Source of the DNA: DASTSN01 sp035760665
GTDB lineage: Bacteria; Bacteroidota; Bacteroidia; Chitinophagales; Chitinophagaceae
NCBI GenBank assembly: GCA_035760665.1
Contig: DASTSN010000109.1
Span: 62,001-126,000, forward strand
Reading direction: 5' to 3'
DNA: 64,000 nt
Shown here: positions 41,676 to 50,775 of the stretch, one piece after another
Position numbering within the stretch: position 1 is the first letter of the stretch
Layout of the letters: each line of letters starts with the position of its first letter
Notes under the pieces: model-generated
Seen by the model: only the letters and a program-made list of their open reading frames with translations
What the model was told of the DNA's origin: nothing
Database searches by the model: none
Made by a program: the position numbers and the translations under genes

Positions 41676-44600
41676 TTAAAAATCCACGCCCATTGCAAAA
41701 TACCAGATAGGTTTACTGCGGAAGAAACCATTCATCTCCCAGGCAGCATCCAGCCGCAAAAAGTATCCCAGCAATGTGCTGCGGGCGCCAAACCCGTAGC
41801 CGCCGGCGAGTGGGCCAATACCACCGGCTTTTACTTTTACTGTAATGGGAATTTGGGGGTTGCCATTATTGTCAGTTGCGGTATATATCAAGCCGGGTCG
41901 TTCGATTTTGTCGTAGGCTCCATTCCAGGCAGTGCCAAGGTCAAAGAACTGCACGATCTGGAAATTGCGGATAAAGGCATTATTAATGGGCTTATTAAAG
42001 AGCGAAGAAAATACCGGTACCCGGATCTCACTGTTCACCACAAGTGCATTATTGCCATTAGCCACATTTTGCTTAAACCCGCGCAGGTTAACCGCCAGTG
42101 ACTGGTAGGCGTATTCATTATCCGGATCGGGACGGACAGCTTTGTTGAATTTCGGGAACAGCCAGTTGTCAACACCACCCAGGTAATAAATAAATTTCTG
42201 CGGTCCCCAGGAAAAATCCCCGGCACCACGCACAGCCCAGATAATATTCCGGTAAATCGGCAGATAATTTCGTGCATCGAAACCCACATTTATTGTATAG
42301 GGATGACTGTTCTCCGAAGCTTTATACAGCCTGGTCATCCAGTCGGTATAGACTTTCCAGCGCAACCCATTCCAGATGTTCAGTGCTTTATTGATGGCAT
42401 TGTCATACACATACTCCAGGTGCATCATCCCATACGATTCTTTTACATCAGGTCGTTGCAGCGAAGGCGGGAAAAAATCATTAGATAAAATCACCACTTT
42501 GTCCCGTCGATAGGCAATATTCAGGCGCAGGCTTCTGACCTTGTCAAACGGATAAGCAATGGAGAATTGGTAAAGGTTGGTGAGTTGTTTGACGTTGAAA
42601 TTAAGCGAATCGTCATACAACGGTGGGTTTTTTATGGAGTTCCGGTAATACGTGAAGCCGTAATCAAAACGCTTTTTCAGGTATTGCGTAGTCATCACGT
42701 ATTCGTTGTTGTTCAGGTTAGGACTGATGCGGAAGCCACCTGCAAATTTCCAGTCTTCCATGAGGTCGCTGATGCCGACTCGTAAAATCCCATTGAAAGG
42801 ATCGTTGTTGCTGAGATTAATCGGGCCATTGCCACCCTGGTAAGGCTGAAAACGGTTAACGAGTACATTGTTGTTGAAGCCGGTAACTGCATAATCGGTG
42901 AAAAACTTTGGCGGCCGGTATTCGAACAGTTTGGCCTTTTTCAGGATAGGTTCTTTCGCCGGTAGCTGTTCGGCTGTAAAAACTTTACCCAGTTGAGAGC
43001 TACTGTCTTTTTTTACCGGTTCAAATTCACTTTGGAAAAAATTATCCTGTTTTGGCGCCGTTGAATCTTTCCTAGGCCCGGGGTAGGGTACTCCCGTACC
43101 GGAAAGGCGCCGGTTCTCCTCTACAAGTTTTTTTACATATTCGGTAGGACGGGCTGTGATGTTGCGGCGGCGAAGCGCATTTTCGTCTACGCGAAGCCGG
43201 TATAAAAACTTGTAATCGCCCTGCCGTACTACCTCGCTCACCAATGAGTTGTCGCCGGCTGTCCGTGTTTCCAGCAGGCCGCTCTGGTAATTACTCAGTG
43301 GGAAGACATAGGCAGAATCTGTGGTGACAGAAACAAAGCCCACGGAATCCACGTCAGTTTTGTCCCATTCTTTCAGCAGGCTGTCCACTTCAGCTTCGGC
43401 GGGGTTTCTCAGCACTTCATCGCCAATAAAGACAAGGGTGTCTAACCCGGCACGCTTGGTGGAGAAGAAACCAGCATATCGGTTATTGATACCGTTTTCA
43501 TCACTTACAAAGGTAAAATGCGTGGTATTGTACTGCGATGGATAACGGGCATTTCCATATTTCATATTGGTCAGCTGCGAAATCTGTTTATAATCAGATT
43601 GATTCCAGTTGTCGACCAGGAAGATATTAAAGTGTTTGGCAGGCAGTGAATCACTAGTGCTGACTGCCGTAGCGGAAGGCCGGTTGCTGGCATAAATGAT
43701 ACCTGTTTTATTGGGGAATGCCACAAAAGAGGCGTCCAGGTCGTCGTACACATCATTGGTTACCTGCTGCACACTTTGTTTATCTATTTTATAAACAAAG
43801 ATGTCTGTCTGCCCGCTTTTTACAGCGCTGAATAAAAGCGTGTTAGCATCCAGCATGAATTTCATATCCTGCACCTGGTCAAACATCGGCAGTTCCTGTT
43901 TTACGGTTTTGATCCTGTTGACCAGGTCGTACACAAACAATTTGATCTTGCCTTCCTCGCTGTATAATACGGCCAGCCTTGTTCCCTTATTATCCCAGGC
44001 CAGCAGCGGGTAGTTGGGATTTTGCTCATTTTCACCACTGCGTACTCCATATTTTAGCAGGACTTTGCGGCTGACAAAATTTTCATGCAGTACCACACAG
44101 TACTGGCCCTTTACAAATTCTACGTCAGCATAGGTGAAACTTCTTGGCAACGGGTTGGCATTAAAGCGGATATAATCTTTTTTGAGCACTTCTTCTGATA
44201 CCGATAACTGGCCTTTTGGAACACTTCTCCTGCCACGCAGGTCTTTAAAATATTTCTGTGGCTCTTCGGTCATGAAGTCTTTCAGTACATCTTTGAATTT
44301 TTTCTTGGCTATCTTTTGCGAGGCATTGTTCAGGTTTCTGTAAATGCGGGCCAGGTACAATAAATACGTGGTTTTGCTTTTCCCATACTTGTTGCCGAAG
44401 TAGTACCAGAAAGCATGACCGGCAAGATTTGGTTTTTCAAAAGCAAACTGGTAAAAGTTTTTGTAACGGCCGGAGAGGAGGGCTGATTTCGCTTCATCAT
44501 CCAATTGTGTACTCCAGTTTTCGGCTGCATATTCAATATAACCATCTGTGAGCCAGGTGGGCAAATCCAGCAGCGCCTGGTTGGCTGCAAATTCCCCGAG

Positions 44601-45062
44601 ATCGTCGCCAAATAATAAGTTTTCCACCAATGCCTTGGCGATACCCTGCCGTACCTGCCGGCGCAGGTTGGCATGATTGCCGTCAAAAAATATCACCACT
44701 TTATTGTTCACCAGTTTCGTTACGCCGCCGGTATTTTGCCAGTCAATCCCCAGTCCAATGTTGGACTGCTGCATTTCATCGAAATTGTTATACACTACAA
44801 TATTAATGCGGCGCTGCAGGCCGTATTCAATAAATTCTTCAAGTTCCGGGAGTTCTGTTTCGGCAATCTGCGCCACATATTTTCCCAGTTCAAGACCATC
44901 TTGCGCAAAGTAGGTATTGAAATTGTCGGTTTGGTAGTACTTCCATTTAAACTTTTGGTATTGTACCCGGTTTTTGCCAAACTCAACTGTACTCACTTGG
45001 GCGTCGGCTTTCATCCACAGGAAGGCCAGAAAGCAGGCAACCAGCCTAATTAATTGCTTCAT
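41676..45062 (-). CDS. Composite outer-membrane protein: degenerate peptidase-MA-like domain, beta-propeller, C-terminal barrel
   Basis: This 1128-residue protein has a signal peptide (about 1-22). Residues 23-310 resemble peptidase MA-like gluzincins: INIVVYNNFDEMQQSN, then LPTWLTDGYIEYAAENW, matching the usual P-WL-EG-AEY segment. The metal-binding HExxH is not visible; RQGIAKALVENLL occupies its place. Residues about 340-620 look like a TolB-type propeller, with repeats such as YPLLAWDNKGTRLAVLYSEE. The last third is a bacterial surface-antigen-type barrel ending WYFAMGVDF with a terminal Phe. ATG 45062 starts a normal signal; the longer frame to 45155 does not. It may be cited in databases as TolB or a surface antigen; neither name is secure. 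Confidence 0.75.
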   Translation of the reverse strand: MKQLIRLVACFLAFLWMKADAQVSTVEFGKNRVQYQKFKWKYYQTDNFNTYFAQDGLELGKYVAQIAETELPELEEFIEYGLQRRINIVVYNNFDEMQQSNIGLGIDWQNTGGVTKLVNNKVVIFFDGNHANLRRQVRQGIAKALVENLLFGDDLGEFAANQALLDLPTWLTDGYIEYAAENWSTQLDDEAKSALLSGRYKNFYQFAFEKPNLAGHAFWYYFGNKYGKSKTTYLLYLARIYRNLNNASQKIAKKKFKDVLKDFMTEEPQKYFKDLRGRRSVPKGQLSVSEEVLKKDYIRFNANPLPRSFTYADVEFVKGQYCVVLHENFVSRKVLLKYGVRSGENEQNPNYPLLAWDNKGTRLAVLYSEEGKIKLFVYDLVNRIKTVKQELPMFDQVQDMKFMLDANTLLFSAVKSGQTDIFVYKIDKQSVQQVTNDVYDDLDASFVAFPNKTGIIYASNRPSATAVSTSDSLPAKHFNIFLVDNWNQSDYKQISQLTNMKYGNARYPSQYNTTHFTFVSDENGINNRYAGFFSTKRAGLDTLVFIGDEVLRNPAEAEVDSLLKEWDKTDVDSVGFVSVTTDSAYVFPLSNYQSGLLETRTAGDNSLVSEVVRQGDYKFLYRLRVDENALRRRNITARPTEYVKKLVEENRRLSGTGVPYPGPRKDSTAPKQDNFFQSEFEPVKKDSSSQLGKVFTAEQLPAKEPILKKAKLFEYRPPKFFTDYAVTGFNNNVLVNRFQPYQGGNGPINLSNNDPFNGILRVGISDLMEDWKFAGGFRISPNLNNNEYVMTTQYLKKRFDYGFTYYRNSIKNPPLYDDSLNFNVKQLTNLYQFSIAYPFDKVRSLRLNIAYRRDKVVILSNDFFPPSLQRPDVKESYGMMHLEYVYDNAINKALNIWNGLRWKVYTDWMTRLYKASENSHPYTINVGFDARNYLPIYRNIIWAVRGAGDFSWGPQKFIYYLGGVDNWLFPKFNKAVRPDPDNEYAYQSLAVNLRGFKQNVANGNNALVVNSEIRVPVFSSLFNKPINNAFIRNFQIVQFFDLGTAWNGAYDKIERPGLIYTATDNNGNPQIPITVKVKAGGIGPLAGGYGFGARSTLLGYFLRLDAAWEMNGFFRSKPIWYFAMGVDF

Positions 45063-45285
45063 AGAATTCTTTTGCTGTTTCAATTCCGGAGTATTTCGTG
45101 TTTTTTCTTTTTTCTGTCTTGTTGTTTTTGCAAGGCAGTATAATTGCTCTAACAATCCAGCCGGGTATTCCGTTGCGTCATCGGCAGGTTATCCGGTTTT
45201 CAACCCGGGTTTTTATTTTATTGTCAAATGTAAAAAGGTAAAGGTGAACTGCAGAAAACCTGTGTAAACCTTTAACGTTTTTGTT

Positions 45286-45319
45286 TTTGACAAACAGAAT
45301 TTTAAGGGTTGTAAATTGC
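45286..45319 (+). promoter_or_regulatory. Candidate promoter for the MBL-fold gene
   Basis: TTTG at 45286-45289 and TAAATTGC at 45312-45319 (two mismatches from TANNTTTG), spaced by 22 bases and ending 23 bases before the ATG at 45343. Confidence 0.3.
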
Positions 45320-45342
45320 GTGTAAAATACGAAAAACCGTCC

Positions 45343-45987
45343 ATGTTAAGCGTTAAGGCATTTACATTTAACCCCGTCCAGGAGAATACCTACCTGCTAT
45401 ATAACGATGAAATGCAGTGTTGCATTATAGACCCCGGATGTTATTTTCCCGAGGAGCAGGCACAATTAAAAACATTTGTGGAAGAAATGGGTTTGCAACC
45501 CGTAATGTTGCTCAATACGCACTGCCACCTGGACCATGTGTTCGGCAACAAGTTTGTGCACGATACCTGGGGCCTCAGCCTGCATTTACATGAAAAAGAA
45601 AAGCCTGTGCTGGAGTTTGCTCCCGCGTCGGGGCAGGCCTGGCAGATGCCTTTTGAAAACTATACTGGTGAATTGATTTTTTTAAGGGAAAATGGGTTTA
45701 TCAGTTTGGGCGCAGAGCAATTGAAAATATTGTTTACCCCGGGCCATTCTCCCGGCAGCGTCAGTTTTTACAGCCAGGCAAATGGCTTTGTGATTGCCGG
45801 TGATGTCTTGTTCAGTGGCAGCATTGGCCGAACCGATTTGCCGGGAGGCGATTTCAATACTTTGGTCAATAGTATTCAAACGCAGCTGTTTGTATTGCCG
45901 GATGAAACCAAAGTTTATCCGGGCCACGGGCCAGTGACGACTACCGGCTTTGAAAAAATGAATAATCCTTTTGTCAAATTGTACTAA
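45343..45987 (+). CDS. MBL-fold metallo-hydrolase (glyoxalase II-like)
   Basis: This 214-residue hydrolase has two metal-binding sites: the THCHLDH motif with His60, His62, Asp64 and His65, followed by a later His in FTPGHSPGSVSFYS, Asp in VIAGDVLFSGSIGRTD, and the final His of YPGHGPVT. This is the hydroxyacylglutathione hydrolase subfamily, but the short length and the common Bacteroidota occurrence make the substrate uncertain. The start is ATG 45343; a TTG at 45316 would add nine residues. It is convergent with the flippase gene; the two stop codons overlap in the tetranucleotide CTAA. Confidence 0.92.
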   Translation: MLSVKAFTFNPVQENTYLLYNDEMQCCIIDPGCYFPEEQAQLKTFVEEMGLQPVMLLNTHCHLDHVFGNKFVHDTWGLSLHLHEKEKPVLEFAPASGQAWQMPFENYTGELIFLRENGFISLGAEQLKILFTPGHSPGSVSFYSQANGFVIAGDVLFSGSIGRTDLPGGDFNTLVNSIQTQLFVLPDETKVYPGHGPVTTTGFEKMNNPFVKLY

Positions 45988-47492
45988 GCCACATTGGTGC
46001 TGAGGTATTTGCCAATCAGCGGTAGCTTTTGAAACTCCTTCCGTTCGATTTTCAGGATAAAAAGTACAAAAGCAGTCATCATTAAGGTGGCTGTGCCGTA
46101 GTAGAACAGGGTGGCGGGCACAAAATGTACGAGTGTTTTATGCAGCAGGTACAGCAGTACACTGATAACAAGATAGGCGCATAATTTTTTCCAGGCATAT
46201 GGAATCCGATAGGCTTTTTGCCCCCATACGAAGCTAATTACCATCATGCTGCCGTAGCAGGCAAAAGTGGCCCAGGCGCAGGCCATGTAACTGAAATAGG
46301 GAATGAAAAAATAATTGATCACTAAGGTAATAACGGCGCCAATGAGGGTGATCCAGGCACCGGCCAGCGTTTTATTACTTAGCTTATACCAAATGCTCAG
46401 GCTGTAATAAATGCCAAGAAACATGTTCGCCAGCAGCAGGATGGGTACCACTTTCAAGCCCACCCACATTTTAGGATTGCGGATGAAGTTTTTCCACAAA
46501 TCCAGGTATAGCATGACCAGTAGAAACATTACGCAAAGCGTGATCACAAAAAACTTCATCACCCTGGCATACACTTTCGGGGCGTTGGCTTCGGTGGATT
46601 GTTTGAAAAAAAATGGCTCGGCGCCCATCCGGAAAGCCTGAACACCCAACGAAATGAGGATGGATAATTTATAGCAGGCCGAATAAATGCCTACTTCGGC
46701 TTTGGCCTCTTCCACTGTTTTTACAGGCGCCCACCAGCCCAGCATGATTCTGTCAAACGTTTCATTGATCATACCGGCAAACCCGGCAATAATCAACGGC
46801 ATGCCGTAGAGCATCATTTCTTTCCAAAGCTGGTTATCAAATTTCCATTCGAACCCGGTAAACTGCCTGGAGAGCAGCAGCAGCGTAACGATATTTTGAA
46901 TAAGATTGGCCAGCAGCACATAACCTACAGCCCACTCACTATTGAAAAAAAGATGTACAAAGCTGTTGGGGTTTTCAGCCAGCCGGGGACACACACTTAA
47001 AAAGAAATACACAAAAAATATGTTAACCAATATCCCACCAACCTTGGTGAAGGCAAATTTAACCGGACGGCCGTCCTGTCTCAATTTTGCAAATGGAATG
47101 GTTGTTAAGGCGTCCAGGGCAATGATGGCGGTTGCCATGGAAAAATACTCCGGGTGCTGGTTAATCTGCAGCAGTGAAGCCAGTGGCCGGTGCAGCAAAA
47201 TCAGTAATATAGAAAGGATAACTGTTGATACAATCAATGAAATGCTGCTGGTATTATGAACATTTTTCTTGTCTGCCTTGTTAGCAAAGCGAAAAAAAGC
47301 CGTTTCCATCCCGTAGGTGTAGATGACATTCATAAACGGAATGAAGGCATAGACGATGCTCATTTCACCGTATTGCCACTCCAGGAATTTAAATGTGAGG
47401 TAAGGGGTGAGCAGGTAATTAATAAAACGGGCAGCGATGGAACTGAGTCCGTACCACATGGTTTGTCCCGCTAATTTTTTTATACTGCTCAC
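45984..47492 (-). CDS. Polysaccharide flippase / oligosaccharide translocase family protein
   Basis: This integral membrane protein of about 502 residues is of the MATE/MurJ/Wzx superfamily, with about fourteen helices. Segments include TMWYGLSSIAARFINYLLT at the N-terminus and IVYAFIPFMNVIYTYGMETA after it, then ALDALTTIPFAKLRQDGRPV, MNETFDRIMLGWWAPV and FRMGAEPFFF. The start is uncertain: GTG 47492 (SSIKKLAGQTMWYG) begins the family-like part, while the frame extends to 47618. It probably flips a lipid-linked glycan, but no glycosyltransferase genes are beside it. Confidence 0.85.
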   Translation of the reverse strand: MSSIKKLAGQTMWYGLSSIAARFINYLLTPYLTFKFLEWQYGEMSIVYAFIPFMNVIYTYGMETAFFRFANKADKKNVHNTSSISLIVSTVILSILLILLHRPLASLLQINQHPEYFSMATAIIALDALTTIPFAKLRQDGRPVKFAFTKVGGILVNIFFVYFFLSVCPRLAENPNSFVHLFFNSEWAVGYVLLANLIQNIVTLLLLSRQFTGFEWKFDNQLWKEMMLYGMPLIIAGFAGMINETFDRIMLGWWAPVKTVEEAKAEVGIYSACYKLSILISLGVQAFRMGAEPFFFKQSTEANAPKVYARVMKFFVITLCVMFLLVMLYLDLWKNFIRNPKMWVGLKVVPILLLANMFLGIYYSLSIWYKLSNKTLAGAWITLIGAVITLVINYFFIPYFSYMACAWATFACYGSMMVISFVWGQKAYRIPYAWKKLCAYLVISVLLYLLHKTLVHFVPATLFYYGTATLMMTAFVLFILKIERKEFQKLPLIGKYLSTNVA

Positions 47493-47698
47493 AAAAAATG
47501 CAATTTGCCAACAAATGTAATTGATGAGATTGCAAAATCCAATCCGCCGATCCATATCGCATAAAGGCAGTGGCACGATTCCATACCTTTGTGCAAGTGA
47601 TGAGTCCCTGTTGCACACTAGCGGGGAGCTGCCTTGCCCGTGAAAAACCGCTGTTGAATTCTTAATTTCACCTCAACCATTAACAAAAAATTAAACGT

Positions 47699-48373
47699 AT
47701 GAAAAAAGTGTTTTTGTCTATTACAGCTGTTTTTCTTTTTCTTCAAATGCTCTCAGCCCAGGCATACGAAGGTTCTATTGAGTATAATAAAAAGAAACAG
47801 CTGGCGTATGTGATTGAATATGCTTACCCGCAGGAAGCTGTACAAAACGCCATCATCCAGAAAATGGCCGAACTGGGCTACAAAGCAAAAGAAGAAAAGG
47901 GTTTGTTCAACCGGGATAAAGGTTTCCTCGTTTTTAAAAACGCTTCCATTTCCGACATTACCGGTAAAACACTGGATTATTTTGTAAAAGTGGATAAGAA
48001 AGGCAAAAAAGATGATGACGGGGCCATTCTTTACCTGGTGGCCAATAACAGCAACGGCGAAAACGCCAGCACATTTTTTGACAACGATGAAGTACGCAGG
48101 GCAAAAGGATTTCTCAACAACCTGCAGCCAGAAGTAGAAGCCGCTAACCTGGAAATACAGATCAGGGACCAGGAGGATGCAGTGACCAAGGCTGAAAAGA
48201 AATTAAAAGACCTGCAGGATAGCAAAGCCGATATGGAGAAGAAAATTAAAAACCTGCAGGACGACATTGAGAAAAATCTGAAAGCCCAGGGCGAAACTCA
48301 AAAGGAAATAGAGAACCAGCGCCAGGTGCTGGAAAACCTGCGGGCTAAGCGTAAGACAACAGATAATCTCTAG
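47699..48373 (+). CDS. Secreted protein with C-terminal coiled coil
   Basis: I do not recognise the family of this 224-residue protein. It has a signal peptide (about 1-21, ending SAQA) and a globular part of about 120 residues with repeated VIEYAYPQEAVQNAIIQKM and KGLFNRDKGFLVFKNASIS segments. A long coiled coil at about 145-218 follows, very rich in Lys, Glu and Gln (for example AVTKAEKKLKDLQDSKADM). It lies in the periplasm or on the surface. Its stop overlaps that of the convergent MbnH-like gene in the tetranucleotide CTAG. Confidence 0.75.
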   Translation: MKKVFLSITAVFLFLQMLSAQAYEGSIEYNKKKQLAYVIEYAYPQEAVQNAIIQKMAELGYKAKEEKGLFNRDKGFLVFKNASISDITGKTLDYFVKVDKKGKKDDDGAILYLVANNSNGENASTFFDNDEVRRAKGFLNNLQPEVEAANLEIQIRDQEDAVTKAEKKLKDLQDSKADMEKKIKNLQDDIEKNLKAQGETQKEIENQRQVLENLRAKRKTTDNL

Positions 48374-49479
48374 AAGTTGTGCACATCCGGCGAAAAAATG
48401 GGCTTATGCTCCGGGTCTGCAAACCTGGGATTTGTGATAAAAGCAGTATCTGTAAGTGTACGCAAGAAAGCGATCAGGTCCTGCACTTCCACATCTGTGA
48501 GTTGAATGCCTTTTTGAAGTGATGAATCCAGCGTAGGACTTAACTGTATGCCAGTTCTGTAATGGTTTATACAGTTTGACAAAAACCAAAATCTCCCATC
48601 GTGCATATACGGCGGGGATACGGCTACATTGCGTAAAGATGGTACTTTGAATTTTAAAGAATCGGCGGGATTATTTGTTATACGCATTCGTCCCACATCG
48701 TTTATAGTTGGATCAACTGGTAACCCAATATTCCGATAAGAATAATCAGTAAACATCGGCTCTTTATGGCAGGTGGAACAATGCTCTTGAAAAAGCTCAT
48801 AGCCCGTTTGTTCGTAAGAGAGAAAGGTGGCTTCACCTCGCATAACTTTATCGTACTTTGAATTGGCAGATACCAGCGAACACGTAAATTGTGCGAGGGC
48901 CTTTAAAATCCGCTGACTTGTAACTTCTTTGTCACCAAAAGCCCTTTTGAACATTCTTGTATAGGATGTGTCATTCTTTATCTTGTTCACAACGTTCTCA
49001 ATTGTTTCATTCATTTCGTTGTGGGCTGTTAGGGGTGCCAGTGGTTGCACTTCGATATGATTTATCCCTCCATCAAGATGAAACTCTTTTTGCCATGCTT
49101 CATTGAATAGGGCTGGCGCATTACGCGTAGTAAAGCTGTTATTATATCCATGGCTAAAAGGGTGCTCGTATGTTGAAAAAGCTGCAAACTGCTGGTGACA
49201 GGAAGCACATGGGAAGTTACCATCTGCTGATAGGTTCCCATCATAAAAAAGCTTTCGCCCCAGCTCAAAACCTTCTTCCGTTAAGGGATTATTTTGAAAT
49301 GTATAATCGGGCCTTGGGAAACCAGCAGGTATTTTCAGTGTCAGCGGGGTACCGACAATTTGGGAGGAGATAGAAGTGTCATTTTTCTTGCAGGATTCTA
49401 TCAGTGTAGATACTCCCAGAATTACTGTAAATATGATCAGTAATGTTATATAACTGACATTTACCTTCAAAAATTTCAT
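48370..49479 (-). CDS. Di-haem cytochrome c peroxidase/MauG family protein (MbnH-like)
   Basis: This 369-residue protein is a lipoprotein by its signal (LIESC, Cys30). It has two haem-attachment motifs: CASCH at 91-95 and CSTCH at 234-238. Family signatures are LGRKLFYDGNLSADG, FFAFSTY-type YEHPFSHGYNNSFTTRNAPA, and VPSLRNVAVSPPYMHDGRF after the second haem. In the MauG/CcpA/MbnH family the two haems oxidise protein residues or reduce peroxide. It is paired with an MbnP gene 11 bases upstream, which suggests an MbnH-type role, i.e. tryptophan oxidation in the partner, rather than peroxide removal. Confidence 0.9.
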   Translation of the reverse strand: MKFLKVNVSYITLLIIFTVILGVSTLIESCKKNDTSISSQIVGTPLTLKIPAGFPRPDYTFQNNPLTEEGFELGRKLFYDGNLSADGNFPCASCHQQFAAFSTYEHPFSHGYNNSFTTRNAPALFNEAWQKEFHLDGGINHIEVQPLAPLTAHNEMNETIENVVNKIKNDTSYTRMFKRAFGDKEVTSQRILKALAQFTCSLVSANSKYDKVMRGEATFLSYEQTGYELFQEHCSTCHKEPMFTDYSYRNIGLPVDPTINDVGRMRITNNPADSLKFKVPSLRNVAVSPPYMHDGRFWFLSNCINHYRTGIQLSPTLDSSLQKGIQLTDVEVQDLIAFLRTLTDTAFITNPRFADPEHKPIFSPDVHNF

Positions 49480-49490
49480 ATACCTGGGTA

Positions 49491-50339
49491 TTACTTATTT
49501 ATTACGTTGCTAATGCTGAACATCCTTGCATAATTTTCGGCATATTGTCTTGCCAGACTACCAGGCGTTGTGCAGGCAGCATTGCTTTTTATTGGCAATT
49601 TATGGATGCCATTAAATAATAAATTTACATCTAGTTTTACAAAAATTGTAATTGTTTTTCCGGGGGTCATTTTTGCCAACCCTTGCGGAAATGAAAGTGT
49701 AATTCTACGAATGACTTTGTCAGTTCCCTTATAACCCCCAAGATGATATTCTATGCTTTTAGCCGGTAAAGAGGAAGCCGGCGACCGGCCTTCAATTTTT
49801 AGACTTACATAACCACTGTTCCATGTCCAGAACATACCATTTAACGGGTCAAGTGCTCCAGTTTGCGCACCACTGACATTGTGTAGGCTATCAACACCCA
49901 ATAAGAATGATATAGCGTTGTAATTCCCTTCCAGACCTTCCAGCGATATTTTTTTGGATGCCGGATTATTTTCATCAATCAAAAAATAGCTGTTTTCAAA
50001 AGATTTTTTGCTGTGATTATTTGTATTCAAAAATTCAATGTTTGTGATATAGTACTTCAATCTTTGTATCTGGTATTTTTCTCCAAAGGGGTTGATATAA
50101 GTACTATCAGGGATGAAAGGTTTCTTCCCAACGAAATGTGTAAAATAAATATTTACCATAGAAATTCCGTTGGCCTTGTTTTGGGTAGGTGCAGCTTCAA
50201 ATGATGTGAAAATGAGTAACAGGGAAACCGTCGAAATCAGTCCTGTTAACGTTCTGCAAATGGGAGCATGAGAGGCTGGTAAGCGAATTGACTTACCAGG
50301 GTGTTTTTTATTTTCTCGGGGGTTATGTTTAATCGTCAT
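49491..50339 (-). CDS. MbnP-family copper-binding protein
   Basis: This 282-residue protein has an unusually long N-terminus before a hydrophobic signal (LISTVSLLLIFTSFEA, about 33-48); the first 30 residues are basic. The MbnP domain follows, with FGEKYQIQRLKYYITNIEF, then SFLLGVDSLHNVSGAQTGAL and DPLNGMFWTWNSGYVSLKIE, which hold Trp171 and Trp173. In Methylosinus MbnP, a conserved Trp becomes kynurenine through MbnH and binds copper. Its start overlaps the arfB stop by 11 bases on the same strand, and the MbnH-like gene follows 11 bases after. No methanobactin genes are present, so a general copper role is more likely. Confidence 0.85.
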   Translation of the reverse strand: MTIKHNPRENKKHPGKSIRLPASHAPICRTLTGLISTVSLLLIFTSFEAAPTQNKANGISMVNIYFTHFVGKKPFIPDSTYINPFGEKYQIQRLKYYITNIEFLNTNNHSKKSFENSYFLIDENNPASKKISLEGLEGNYNAISFLLGVDSLHNVSGAQTGALDPLNGMFWTWNSGYVSLKIEGRSPASSLPAKSIEYHLGGYKGTDKVIRRITLSFPQGLAKMTPGKTITIFVKLDVNLLFNGIHKLPIKSNAACTTPGSLARQYAENYARMFSISNVINK

Positions 50340-50739
50340 TATACTTGAATTTTTTTCTTCCGGATTTTATTTCAGATTGTCTTTTCTTATGCTCCAGCCG
50401 TTTTTCCTTTTCCGCGCGGGAAGGTTTGGTGGCAATACGGGGCTTTTTCTTATGCAATGCTTTAAACACCAGTTCGTTGATGCGCTGGATAGCCTCCTCT
50501 TTGTTTTGCACCTGGCTTCGATGAGTTTGTGCCTTTAGCTGCAGGAAGCCATCCGCGTTAATGCGGCCGGAAAGTTTTTCTTTTACCTGCTGTTTTTGCA
50601 CATCGGTTAGTAGCTGGGAGTTGTCAATATGGAAATAGCCTATCACCGCCGTTTCCACTTTATTAACGTGTTGTCCTCCTTTGCCACCGCTGCGGGTGGT
50701 TTGAAATTTTATTTCAGTAGAAAGGTCAGGCGTGTTCAC
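50329..50739 (-). CDS. arfB: Alternative ribosome-rescue factor ArfB (YaeJ)
   Basis: ArfB releases peptide from stalled ribosomes by hydrolysing peptidyl-tRNA. The 136-residue product starts with GTG at 50739; the larger frame to 50928 lies over the divergent dtd gene. The GGQ motif (residues 21-23, in TRSGGKGGQHVNKVET) is intact, and the basic C-terminal tail (RIATKPSRAEKEKRLEHKKR) is the one that enters the mRNA channel. Its 3' end overlaps the MbnP start by 11 bases. It is divergent from dtd with 36 bases between the start codons. Confidence 0.93.
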   Translation of the reverse strand: MNTPDLSTEIKFQTTRSGGKGGQHVNKVETAVIGYFHIDNSQLLTDVQKQQVKEKLSGRINADGFLQLKAQTHRSQVQNKEEAIQRINELVFKALHKKKPRIATKPSRAEKEKRLEHKKRQSEIKSGRKKFKYNDD

Positions 50740-50775
50740 CGGTGAATATATTTGTAGAAAACAAAGGTACAACTT

